A DNA stretch of 64,000 bases from Thalassia testudinum. Lineage: Eukaryota; Streptophyta; Magnoliopsida; Alismatales; Hydrocharitaceae. Below the pieces are notes generated by a model. That model had not been told where the DNA came from. It made no database searches and was given only the letters and a program-made list of their open reading frames with translations. The position numbers were made by a program, and so were the translations under genes. The stretch spans positions 5,854,501 through 5,918,500 of the forward strand of contig JAZHRO010000012.1 of NCBI GenBank assembly GCA_037157565.1, in the 5' to 3' direction. Position 1 is the first letter of the stretch, and the number at the start of each line of letters is the position of its first letter. Of the stretch, positions 11,796-21,314 are shown piece after piece.

Positions 11796-14700
11796 TACTG
11801 GTAACACTCTTACTGGCAAGACAATAGTAGCCTCGGCTCCTCGTTGACGATGGGAGTGTCATGGACGTCCTCTTCCTCAAAACCCTACACCATTTGGGTT
11901 TCATGGAAGAGCATCTCTCCCCTTTGGTTCACTCGATTATGAGATTTGACAATCACAAGGTGATGTCGAAAGGAGAGATTAGCCTCCCCTTATCCGTTTA
12001 CGACGGGGATAGATACCCTAACCGGACGACCAAATTTGTTGTGGTCGGGTTAACGATAGTGATGGGAACACCATCATAAGCCATAACTAGCTCTTTTTGA
12101 CCCAATTGAGTCAGTAAAAGCTCCTACATAACCAACTGAAGGTCATAACTCACTGTATAAGTATTCTGAGGGAAAAATAAGAAATTAGGGTTAAAACTAT
12201 AATTTTGCCAATGCAGTATAACCATGGGTTTTCTCAAGGGATAAATAAAAGTCAAATGGTCTTAACAAGATAACAAGTGGGTTGGATCAGATAGAAAAGG
12301 GTTTGTATGTGTTCTGAGAATTAAATGACTTTTGAAACACTAAAAAAAGACCCACTTCATTAACCAAGGTTCTGGTCAAGATAAAATTCACTTAAACCCT
12401 CTAAAAATCATATAAAAATATTTCCTAGAGTTTGGTACCTTCAATTTTTCCATCAGAACCCATCTTGACCTAAATTGGAGTCCTAGACAGATATTTGACC
12501 TAATTTAGGTTTTTTCATAAATTACCCAGTCAAACATAGTTAAAACTAAAATCCAACTTCACCATTGGATTTCTTAGGTCCAAATTAGGTTTGTATCAAA
12601 ATTTGGACCCAAGGGGAACTTGTCTTGACCTAGTTTGCAAAAAGGTTCTGTTTGATTACATTTCTACCCCTAACTTTCAAAAACCCTTGCATTTAGCCCC
12701 CTAGCTTCTTCATCGTCTTCACAAGTAGGCCCCTCCACCATTATCGTGGAGGAAACCTACTCCGGCGACCTTTGATAGGAAGTATCTCCTTGATTGCTTG
12801 GAGAATCTCTTCCAAATTTGGAAGGGAGATCCTCTTCTCTCCTGTATGAACCCATTGATGAGCTTTGATTCTTTCCTAATCTGTCATGCGAACGCATGAG
12901 AGATTTGGGTATCCTAACAGTTCCAATCTTCGGCAACCTTCCAAGCTTGGGAAGCTTGCTTCCCAAGCCCTAACCGTCCTTCAGAGCCTTATTTAAAGAA
13001 GTCCAAATCACATCGCATTCTCCACGCTCGAATTTAGCCGTGATTCTCCTCAATTATTCTCTTCCTCTCACGGTCGAAGGCTCCTCGACGTCTGGCGACC
13101 TTCCCTGCTTCTCGTCGTTTGACCACCATACTTGCGGTGGATTCATCCTCCCTGCCTTCGTCCATGTCTCACCATACGAGCAGATGCCACTCCCTCTTCA
13201 TCCTCCCCGTTCCCACCTCACCGGAGCCACCTTCGTCTCCAGCGTCGGCCACACCAGGCCCGACGCCCTCGCTACCCCCTTTCGTCCATTGACTTCCTAG
13301 CTAAGTTCCCTCTCACCTCTACTTTCTTCTCCACCCTTTACTTTCCAAAATCCGCCACTAACGCCCTTCACACCTCCATCTCCTCCATCTCCGACCACCA
13401 CCTTCGGCGAGGCCATCCCACCTCCATAGGCCACCAAAACCCTCGCCGACAAGCCCACAACCTCTGCCACACCTCACTAAGCACTTCCCCTCACTTTATT
13501 CACCTCACCACTCACCCAAACCACCCCCCGAACACACCCACTTACACACACACAGTTTCCCTAGGCACGCACTCACAAACACCCACACACCACGCCACCA
13601 CCCCTAGCACATCTGCTATGCTCCCGTGATCCTCTCTGAAGTGATTTGACATGGCCACAAGGCTATTCTACTGATTTCAAGTTCAAGGCCCCATCCGCCA
13701 TTGGCGAGCAAGCTTGAAGCTTGCTTGAGGCTGCCCGAGGTGCTGCTATCCCAGGTTGTTGCCTCAGGACATGCGGAATTACCTCACACACGCACCCAGG
13801 TCCTCAATTCCAGTCGAGAGCCTTAGCAGCTGCTGCAATTGGAAGATCAATCCCTGCTGCAGGTGTGCAATAAAAGGGGGCACAGATAGTCCCACCTCGG
13901 AAACGAAGAGGCGACCGCACCCGCATAAATTGAAAAGTTGTCACCATCTGTTCGCCTCAATTACCACTGGGTGAGGTCTCTCTCACCTACACCCAGTCTC
14001 GTCCATGATACTGCCTTCGCGGACCTGGCTGACTCGACCTGACCTGCACTCCTCGCTCACCACCACACGTCAGTGAGCCTGGACCCATGTACGTGTCCAA
14101 CCCGATAACCCGGATACCTGTGGCTCTAGGAGAGCGGATCCTAAGAGAGAAAGAGAGAGGAGTTTTATGCGGGTAGGGGGAGGGTTTTGCTACAGAAATC
14201 TTCGACCAACACTTAGCCAAATTCTGAAGAAGAAGTGGGCCAAGGTTGAAGGTAGAAGGAAGAAGAAGAAGAGGAGGAGGCCAGAGCAGCTAAGGGCCAA
14301 GGAAAAGCCAAAGGCCAACGAAGCTAAAGAAGACAGAGAAGGGCTAAGGGCAGAAGAAGTAGAAGAGAAGAAGAGAGGAAGAGGACACAACTGAAGAGAA
14401 GCAAAAGAAGAAGAAGAAGAAAGGAAGACTCAGAGAAAGCAAAGGCAGAGAAAAAATAAAGCAAAGATAGAACCAGACAACTTTAAGTCGTCTGATTTAT
14501 AAATCAGACGACAGATCATTACTTTCATTTCATTGTAAATACATTGAGTTCCTTGGTGAAATTGTAGGAGTATTTGGTGATTTAAATCACCATTTTACTA
14601 CTATATTTTTGCACATTGCTACTGATACTATTGCAATCTCTTTTAATTCTGAATTGTGATCTTGATTTCTAAATACCAATTTACTCCCTATGTTCGACCT

Positions 14701-15000
14701 CGGAAACCTATTCAAGTAATAAAAATTATATTTGTTTTCAAAGCGATATCGACTATACTGCAACACGATTTGTTTCAAAATTGATCTCGCCTGCGATAAA
14801 TAGATAGCATTCGACAGCATCCTCGATTGCCCCATTACCCATGCCTTCCCGCTAATCCCCTCATCGTACTTCCAATTTGTGCTTTTTCAGTCTCCACACG
14901 GAATGGGAATAGTAAGAGGGGATCAATCGGCCGAGCGTGAGCTTCTCAAAATTGAGCTGGAATGATCCCTAGAGCTCAAGCCCCCCAAGTCACAAAAATG
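11796..15000 (+). pseudogene. aspartic protease, Tat-lineage gypsy, split by solo LTR B
   Basis: The first part (11796-12059) contains LLVDDGSVMDVLF, corresponding to the protease active-site pattern LVDxGSSADILF. It then continues through GEISLPLSVYDG to the hydrophobic strand KFVVVGLTI. The second part (14803-15000) continues with FDSILDCP, matching the AYNAILGRP motif of Tat proteases, and ends GMGIVRGDQSAEREL, matching the family's GxGEVRGDQxxARE. The break is exactly at the GATAG target duplication of LTR B and the frame is kept across it. The insertion inactivates the gene. Confidence 0.82.
12060..14802 (+). mobile_element. solo LTR B, Athila-like family, inside Tat protease
   Basis: A 2743-bp insert flanked by perfect 5-bp duplications GATAG (12055-12059 and 14803-14807). 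It starts TGATGGGAACACCATCA and ends AAATA, where the related LTR A ends AAACA, so the final CA has probably mutated to TA. It has the family block TATGTTCGACCTCGG near 14690 and a TATTTAAAG box near 12990. Its 5' 700 bp resemble, in reverse, the high-coordinate end of LTR A. No PBS or internal sequence is present. The Pro/His/Thr-rich open frames at 13040-13629 are low-complexity and not taken as genes. Confidence 0.85.
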
Positions 15001-15182
15001 GGGGAAGAAAGGAAACCAAGTCCAGGTGATCCAGTAGGAGGCAATCCCAGTTGATCAACCAACGACTTCGGGACTACAGCTAGTCTCTTCAGCCATGACT
15101 ATACAGGTCTATCCCGACGACGCTACTAAGCTCATCCAGGTCGGAGCGGACCTTTCACCCCTTGAGGTATAGGAGTTGCTAC

Positions 15183-16909
15183 TGAAGGTTCTCCCTTCAA
15201 GGAGGGGTGACGTAATAATTGCGGAAATAAAATAAACAATCTCAAAAAAAATCAATCGCACAAGTACACAAGAATTTTTAGGTGGAAACCCAAACCGGGT
15301 GAAAACCACCACCTAATCCTCTCGAGTTAGGATTTTCCGATCAACCTAGTTGATCAAATCCACTAACCGAATCACTTTAAAACAAGGGTGATTCAACCTC
15401 AGTACAACCACACTACAAGTACGAGGGTAGCGTTCCTCAAACCCTTCTCTCCACGAGAAGGATTTTGTCCCACGAAGGAGACGGGAATTCGCAAAGCGAA
15501 TACCCAACCAAAAGACAAAGATAAAATAAAACAAGTAGTCCTATAGAGCCAACAAAGGAATTTAAACCTAGCTTCTATAGGAAATAGGAAACTCCCTTTT
15601 GCAAGGAGTGCGTCGACGATGACGCGGGTGCGTCAGCCACGCAACGGCGCAATGTCGCTCTCGTGAACAACGGCGGGAGAACGGGTGCGCGAAGGTTTGA
15701 TGCTCTCAAGATGATGGAGCTTGAGCTTAGAGAGCAAGATCTTTTCTGGACACAAAAGAGTGTGGAAGTGTGTAGCTAAGTGTATCCAAGTGTGTCTCTT
15801 GTGTTTTCTAAGTGTATATTTGTGTTGCAAAGGTTCCCCTCTATTTATAGAGGCCTTAGGAAGGCTTTGGAAGGCTTAGAAAAGCTTCCATAGCTGTTGG
15901 GTACAAAGTCCAAGTGAATCAGCCCGAAATCAGGAACAATCATTGTTCTGACAGGCTTATCAGACGTCTAATTCTAGCATCAGACGTCTGGAAGTTCACT
16001 TTAAGACGTCTGATTCCAAGGTCAGATGTCTGATTTTGGGCGGGTCTCTCCCTGACTTGGATCAGATCTAAACAGGGTTTTTACGCAAGTCCATCAGACG
16101 ACATACAGGACGTCTGGCACTATGTCTGGACGTCTGGAAACCTACTTTTACTGTGGGAATTGATTTCCAAACGTTGCAACGGCTAGAAAATCTCTGAGAA
16201 GAGATTTTGGGTCAGCCGAGGCAAAACGGTCATTTATCAGACGTCTGGAAAGGCTTAAGGACGTCTGATAAGACTCTAACGGTCATATTCTTGAGTGTTT
16301 GCTAAGCCAGCCAACGGTCCACTAGTTGGACGTCTGGCAAAGTCATCAGACGTCTCCTAAGACGTCTAGTCTAAGGTATGGACGTCTGATTTCATCAGAC
16401 AGAACTAACTATGTCTAGCTTAACAGTTATCAGACGTCTGAAACAACAGTTAGACATCTTAAAATATTTTATCAGACGTCTAATTTGGGAATTAGATGTT
16501 TGGAAGTGCTGTTTGAACCCTATATTGGTTTTCTAAGTATTCTACAGAAAACCTAAGTATCCTAGGGTTGTGCCGGTGTTCCTAGGACTACTGTTAGGGT
16601 TCTTTGAGGCTCTTTAACATAATTTCTAAGGAAATAAAGAGCAATAAAAGAAACGAAAAATACAACAAGTACAAAAGAAGGAAATCTATCCTATTCTTCA
16701 TTTCCTTCCATCTTCAATCTGTCGCTCCACGCGAACCTCCTCTGTTTTCCGTCAAGCTCCTCCAATCCGTCCTGTTTGCGAGCTCGAACTCCGTCTAAAC
16801 ACGTCCACATTTGCAATTGACCTGAAATCTAGGACTCAAATTGCAAATGTTAAATAACACGTGTTTTGTTATCATCAAAATAAATGATCGTGGTGCTCTA
16901 GCACCAACA
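15183..16909 (-). repeat. Sirevirus 3' LTR, 1727 bp
   Basis: Minus strand starts TGTTGGTGCTAGAGC and ends ...AACCTTCA. It has the same length as the LTR at 18424-20150, with scattered single-base differences. U3 (about 15950-16510) is full of GACGTCT dyads. TATA box TATAAATAG at about 15842-15850. An A/T- and purine-rich transcribed leader follows toward 15183. Confidence 0.92.
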
Positions 16910-17184
16910 ATCTCCCCGTTTTTGATGATGACAAAACCGTCAATAATAATACAAAAAATCCTCCCCCTTTTTGACATTATCAAAAAGGTTTGATTTTAAA
17001 TTTCCTATAACTCCCCCTTAAAACATGCTCTTCTATGAATTTATTTTAACAAAGGTAATATTCTCCCCTTTTTGTAACAACAAGATAGCTATTATTTTTC
17101 TCCCCCTTACTAAAGGAAATTTAGCTACCTTATTTCTCCCCCTTAAAAATTGACAATTAGCTCATAAATTTTTTAACTCCCCCT
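16910..17184 (-). promoter_or_regulatory. multiple polypurine tracts before the 3' LTR
   Basis: On the minus strand seven blocks of the type AAGGGGGAG/AAAGGGGAG occur in 275 bp (near 17176, 17136, 17099, 17061, 17011, 16961 and 16911). The last abuts the LTR and is the functional plus-strand primer position. Reiterated polypurine tracts upstream of the 3' LTR are a described Sirevirus feature. Confidence 0.8.
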
Positions 17185-17231
17185 ATCTAAATGCTACTGA
17201 TAAAAAGATAGGGTAAAGGGTTTTACCTCAC

Positions 17232-18368
17232 CTACCATGGCCAATAAAATGGCCCGAATGGTGGTGGTGGATGCCACATCGGATGGGACTCCCATCCGTA
17301 GCTTGGAGGCCCGAGCATTGGTGTCGGTCTCCAATCTGGTGGTCGACGTGCGGCGGGTCCGTTGCTTGTTCGCCGTCTCGTCGGTCTTCTTGTTCTCCTC
17401 CTTGGTCTACTCCTTGGTTCTCCCAACTCGAGTTGACCAGACTTGAGCTTGTAGGTCCAGTCCTTTATGTTGTAATTATCCCTGAACCCTACAAAACAAG
17501 ATTCTAATTCTTTCTTCGGTATCCAATTAGTCTTGGATCTGGATTTGTTAGCGGGTCTCCTTGATGGAGATCCTTTCTCAATCTTAGGGCTATATAAATC
17601 ATCTAATTTGTTGATTAGTTTGTTAGAGTTTTCCCTAAGACATGCGATTTCTTTTTCTATAGTATGCATCTTAGTCTGTAAGTCACAAATTTCTAACTTT
17701 AAACTATCATTTTCTTCAATCAATTTATTATTTTCATTGATGATGTTATTATTTTCTAATAACAGGTTATTATCCTTAGGACTAGTTTCTATGTACTTAA
17801 GTTTTATTTCTAACCTATCATTTTCAGATTTAAGAAAACTAAGATTCTTTTTCATGCTTTTGTTTTCTATTTTTAATGATTTACTAAGCTCAAATAGTTC
17901 ATTAAAAGCTTCTTGTAAATCATAACTTACCTTATTGTCGCTGTCGCTTCCGCTTTCGCTGTCGCTATTGCTTCCTCTGGCCATGAAACCAAAGCATGCG
18001 GTTTCTTCTTCTTCTTCTTCTTCTTCCTCCGAGCTTGTCTCCTCATGAGTGCCTTCCAACCTCCTCCATATCTCGTGGGCGGTGGTGCACTCTTTGATTT
18101 TCTCGAACTCCTTCAGACTCAATGCGCAATATAGGGCATTCATTGCCTTTGCGTTGAGTGAAAGCTCTTGAATCTGCAGTTGCGAGTAGCCTCCATGGGG
18201 TCGCTTCGGGATCTCGTATGGGGCTTCGCAACGTCCCCATAGAGCGAAGTCCGTGGCTTGAAGCCACATCCTCATTCTCAGCTTCCAGTAGCTGTAGTTG
18301 TTCCCGTCAAAGTAGGGTGGTCGGACGGTGCCCTCGGATATTTTGATCGCTGATGTGCTTCCCTCCAT
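17232..18368 (-). CDS. Sirevirus gag-like protein lacking a zinc knuckle
   Basis: An uninterrupted 378-residue frame from ATG at 18368, 42 bases past the PBS; a non-AUG extension to 18422 only reads through the PBS. The N terminus has the copia gag pattern (PYFDGNNYSYWKLRMRMWLQA, then AMNALYCALS and EFEKIKECTTAHEIWRRLEGTHE, as in the DUF4219/UBN2 families). An acidic stretch with nine consecutive Glu follows, coded by a GAA repeat at about 18003-18029. Then comes a long heptad-rich coiled coil (about residues 145-265) and a basic Arg-rich then Pro/Trp-rich tail. No CX2CX4HX4C is present, although full Sirevirus gags have one; the jump from THEET to poly-Glu looks like an internal deletion. 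Being open, it could still make particles in trans-mobilised copies. Confidence 0.85.
   Translation of the reverse strand: MEGSTSAIKISEGTVRPPYFDGNNYSYWKLRMRMWLQATDFALWGRCEAPYEIPKRPHGGYSQLQIQELSLNAKAMNALYCALSLKEFEKIKECTTAHEIWRRLEGTHEETSSEEEEEEEEETACFGFMARGSNSDSESGSDSDNKVSYDLQEAFNELFELSKSLKIENKSMKKNLSFLKSENDRLEIKLKYIETSPKDNNLLLENNNIINENNKLIEENDSLKLEICDLQTKMHTIEKEIACLRENSNKLINKLDDLYSPKIEKGSPSRRPANKSRSKTNWIPKKELESCFVGFRDNYNIKDWTYKLKSGQLELGEPRSRPRRRTRRPTRRRTSNGPAARRPPDWRPTPMLGPPSYGWESHPMWHPPPPFGPFYWPW
18003..18029 (-). repeat. GAA microsatellite coding poly-Glu inside gag
   Basis: A run of CTT triplets on the plus strand gives nine Glu codons in the gag frame. In-frame slippage would change the acidic tract length without breaking the gene. 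Confidence 0.8.
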
Positions 18369-18409
18369 TTGATCTCTTGCCGGGTTGTTACGTCGAAACA
18401 GCAAAACCT

Positions 18410-18421
18410 GCTCTGATACCA
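18410..18421 (-). promoter_or_regulatory. primer-binding site, initiator tRNA-Met (Sirevirus)
   Basis: Minus strand TGGTATCAGAGC, perfect complement of the initiator tRNA-Met 3' end, two bases inside the LTR at 18424. This shows that the 18424-20150 LTR served as a 5' LTR. Confidence 0.93.
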
Positions 18422-18423
18422 AT

Positions 18424-20150
18424 TGAAGGTTCTCCCTTCAAGGAGGGGTGACGTAATAATTGCGGAAATAAAATAAACAATCTCAAAAAAAATCAATCGC
18501 ACAAGTACACAAGAATTTTTAGGTGGAAACCCAAACCGGGTGAAAACCACCACCTAACCCTCTCGAGTTAGGATTTTCCGATCAACCTAGTTGATCAAAT
18601 CCACTAACCGAATCACTTTAAAACGAGGGTGATTCAACCTCAGTACAACCACACTACAAGTACGAGGGTAGCGTTCCTCAACCCCTTCTCTCCATGAGAA
18701 GGATTTTGTCCCACGAAGGAGACGGGAATTCACAAAGCGAATACCCAACCAAAAGACAAAGATAAAATAAAACAAGTAGTCCTATAGAGCCAACAAAGGA
18801 ATTTAAACCTAGCTTCTATAGGAAATAGGAAACTCCCCTTTGCAAGGAGTGCGTCGACGATGACGCGGGTGCGTGAGCCACGCAACGGCGCAATGTCGCT
18901 CTCGTGAACAACGACGGGAGAGCGGGTGCGTGAAGGTTTGATGCTCTCAAGATGATGGAGCTTGAGCTTAGAGAGCAAGATCTTTTCTGGACACAAAAGA
19001 GTTTGGAAGTGTGTAGCTAAGTGTATCCAAGTGTGTCTCTTGTGTTTTCTAAGTGTATATTTGTGTTGCAAAGGTTCCCCTCTATTTATAGAGGCCTTAG
19101 GAAGGCTTTGGAAGGCTTAGAAAAGCTTCCATAGCTGTTGGGTACAAAGTCCAAGTGAATCAGCCCAAAATCAGGAACAATCATTGTTCTGACAGGCTTA
19201 TCAGACGTCTAATTCTAGCATCAGACGTCTGGAAGTTCACTTTAAGACGTCTGATTCCAAGGTCAGACGTCTGATTTTGGGTGGGTCTCTCCCTGACTTG
19301 GATCAGATCTAAACAGGGTTTTTACGCAAGTCCATCAGACGACATACAGGACGTCTGGCACTATGTCTGGACGTCTGGAAACCTACTTTTACTATGGGAA
19401 TTGATTTCCAAACGTTGCAACAGCTAGAAAATCTCTGAGAAGAGATTTTGGGTCAGCCGAGGCAAAACGGTCATTTATTAGACGTTTGGAAAGGCCTAAG
19501 GACGTCTGATAAGGCTCTAACGGTCATATTCTTGAGTGTTTGCTAAGCCAGCCAATGGTCCACTAGTTGGACGTCTGGCAAAGTCATCAGATGTCTCCTA
19601 AGACGTCTGGTCTAAGGTATGGACGTTTGATTTCATCAGACAGAACTAACTATGTCCAGCCTAACAGTTATCAGACGTCTGAAACAACAGTCAGACGTCT
19701 TAAAATACTTTATCAGACGTCTGATTTGGGAATTAGACATCTGGAAGAGCTGTTTGAACCCTATATTGGTTTTCTAAGTATTCTACAGAAAACCTAAGTA
19801 TCCTAGGGTTGTGCCGGTGTTCCTAGGACTACTGTTAGGGTTCTTTGAGGCTCTTTAACATAATTTCTAAGGAAATAAAGAGCAACAAAAGAAACGAAAA
19901 ATACAACAAGTACAAAAGAAGGAAATCTATCCTATTCTTCATTTCCTTCCCTCTTCAATCTGTCGCTCCACGCGAACCTCCTCTATTTTCTGTCAAGCTC
20001 CTCCAATCCGTCCTGGATGCGAGCTCGAACTCCGTCTAAACACGTCCACATTTGCAATTGACCTGAAATCTAGGATTCAAATTGCAAATGTTAAATAACA
20101 CGTGTTTTGTTATCATCAAAACAAATGATCGTGGTGCTCTAGCACCAACA
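18424..20150 (-). repeat. Sirevirus middle LTR, 1727 bp
   Basis: Same ends as the 3' LTR. It is followed inward by a PBS (so it acted as a 5' LTR) and preceded outward by a polypurine tract (so it also acted as a 3' LTR). U3 at 19200-19745 has 12 exact GACGTCT cores and at least four one-base variants. TATA box TATAAATAG at about 19082-19092. Confidence 0.92.
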
Positions 20151-20227
20151 ATCTCCCCCTTTTTGATGATGACAAAATCGTAAATAATAATACAAAACCA
20201 ACAATCTCCCCCCTTTTGATTTGATGA
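20151..20227 (-). other. joint with two polypurine tracts between LTR copies
   Basis: On the minus strand two polypurine tracts of the type AAAAGGGGGAGATTGTTGG occur about 45 bp apart. The first is followed by only a few bases of LTR start, then the usual pre-polypurine sequence and a second tract abutting the middle LTR. It is all that is left of an internal region and looks like a template slip at the plus-strand primer. Confidence 0.75.
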
Positions 20228-20703
20228 TGAAAACCACCACCTAACCCTCTCGAGTTAGGATTTTTCGATCAACCTAGTCGATCAAATCCACTAACCGAAT
20301 CACTTTAAAATGAGGGTGATTCAACCTCAGTACAACCACGCTACAAGTACGAGGGTAGCGTTCCTCAACCCCTTCTCTCCACGAGAAGGATTTTGTCCCA
20401 CGAAGGAGACGGGAATTCGCAAAGCGAATACCCAACCAAAAGACAAAGATAAAATAAAACAAGTACAAAAGAAGGAAATCTATCCTATTCTTCATTTCCT
20501 TCCATCTTCAATCTGTCGCTCCATGCGAACCTCCTCTGTTTTCCGTCAAGCTCCTCCAATCCGTCCTGGATGCGAGCTCGAACTCCGTCTAAACACGTCT
20601 ACATTTGCAATTGACCTGAAATCTAAGACTCAAATTGCAAATGTTAAATAACACGTGTTTTGTTATCATCAAAACAAATGATCGTGGTGCTCTAGCACCA
20701 ACA
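20228..20703 (-). repeat. truncated outer Sirevirus LTR (476 bp)
   Basis: It lacks the first 117 bp of the low-coordinate end and an internal 1134 bp relative to the middle LTR. The internal deletion joins at AACAAGTA (20458-20465), an 8-bp direct repeat present at 18771-18778 and 19905-19912 of the full LTR. 476 + 1134 + 117 = 1727, the exact full length. The GCTAC duplication abuts its outer end. Confidence 0.9.
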
Positions 20704-21314
20704 GCTACTCCTACTCCAGGCCAACGCGAACGTTTTTGCCTGGTCTGCCAACAACCTGCCCAGGGTAGGCCCGTCCTTGATTCAGCATCATCTGAATATC
20801 TAAGCAGATACCCGCGTAGTCAAACAGGCACGCACCTGCAGACACAAGTCGCCCGAACAATGGCAGGCGGCTGAGACTGATGTCCAGAAACTCTTGGAGG
20901 CAGGATTTATCGAGGAATCCCTGTACCCGATATGGCTCTCGAGCATCGTAATGGTGAAGAAGGCCAATGGATAGTGGCGCATGTGCGTCGACTTCACCAG
21001 CCTGAATGAAGCCTACCCAAAGGATGAGTTCCCCCTACCAAGGGTGGATTTCCTGGTGGACTCGTGTAGCAGACAATCTCACATGTCCTTCCTAGTCACC
21101 TACTGCGGGTACCACCAGATCAGCCTTACCCCAACGGACAAGCCTCACACCTCCTTCATCATTGATAGGGGCCTGTTCCAATATGGAGTCATACCCTTCG
21201 GTTTAAAAAATGTTGGGGCAACCTACTAGTGCCTTGTAAATATGATTTTCACAAAAATAATAGGAAAATCATTTGAAGTGTATATTGACGATATGCTTAT
21301 GAAGGGGTCAAACT

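Larger units (their letters stand above)
15183..20703 (-). mobile_element. gag-only Sirevirus (Ty1/copia) with three tandem LTRs
   Basis: Perfect 5-bp duplications GCTAC flank it at 15178-15182 and 20704-20708, so the outermost LTRs are the true ends of one insertion. On the minus strand the order is: LTR remnant (20703-20228), a 77-bp joint with two polypurine tracts, full LTR (20150-18424), initiator-Met PBS, gag, multi-polypurine region, full LTR (16909-15183). No protease, integrase, RT or RNase H is present, so it must borrow these in trans. This matches the published idea of TR-GAG elements (LTR elements with gag only). Lineage is inferred from the multiple polypurine tracts and LTR dyad repeats, both described as Sirevirus hallmarks. 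Confidence 0.9.
6426..21310 (+). mobile_element. Ty3/gypsy Tat-lineage element with three nested insertions, 3' end lost
   Basis: Order on the plus strand: LTR (6426-9742, interrupted), PBS (9745), gag, protease, RT, ending just after the YIDD box at about 21300. Insertions are solo LTR A in the LTR, solo LTR B in protease and the Sirevirus composite ahead of RT. When inserts B and the composite, each with one target-duplication copy, are ignored, the coding frame runs through both sites, which confirms they are insertions. RNase H, integrase and the 3' LTR are absent; a Sirevirus LTR fragment follows at 21315. A related LTR fragment lies at 37517-38012. Confidence 0.85.
15090..21310 (+). pseudogene. 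reverse transcriptase, Tat-lineage gypsy, split by the Sirevirus composite
   Basis: The upstream linker (ADLSPLEV to 15182) resumes at 20709 with NVFAW, a hallmark of the Tat pre-RT region (xDVFAW). RT blocks follow: RMCVDFTSLNEAYPKDEFPLP, SFLVTYCGYHQI, TSFIIDRGLFQYGVIPFGLK and the catalytic YIDDML at about 21280. At least two in-frame stops (after KKANG near 20969 and after GATY near 21227) kill the gene. The element ends about 10 bp later, where a Sirevirus LTR fragment begins. Confidence 0.85.

Noticed and set aside
12060..12076. Terminal hairpin TGATGG...CCATCA suggested a Helitron 3' end
   Set aside because: There is a 5-bp target duplication (GATAG), the element starts rather than ends with the hairpin in LTR orientation, there is no CTRR end, and an LTR-type polypurine tract adjoins copy C.
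13132..13629. 165-residue His/Pro/Thr-rich plus frame
   Set aside because: It is the equivalent leader of LTR B; low-complexity CA/CC-rich DNA.
14398..14425. GAA-rich stretch as a coding poly-Glu/Lys region
   Set aside because: Part of LTR B leader; simple purine repeat without a supported frame.
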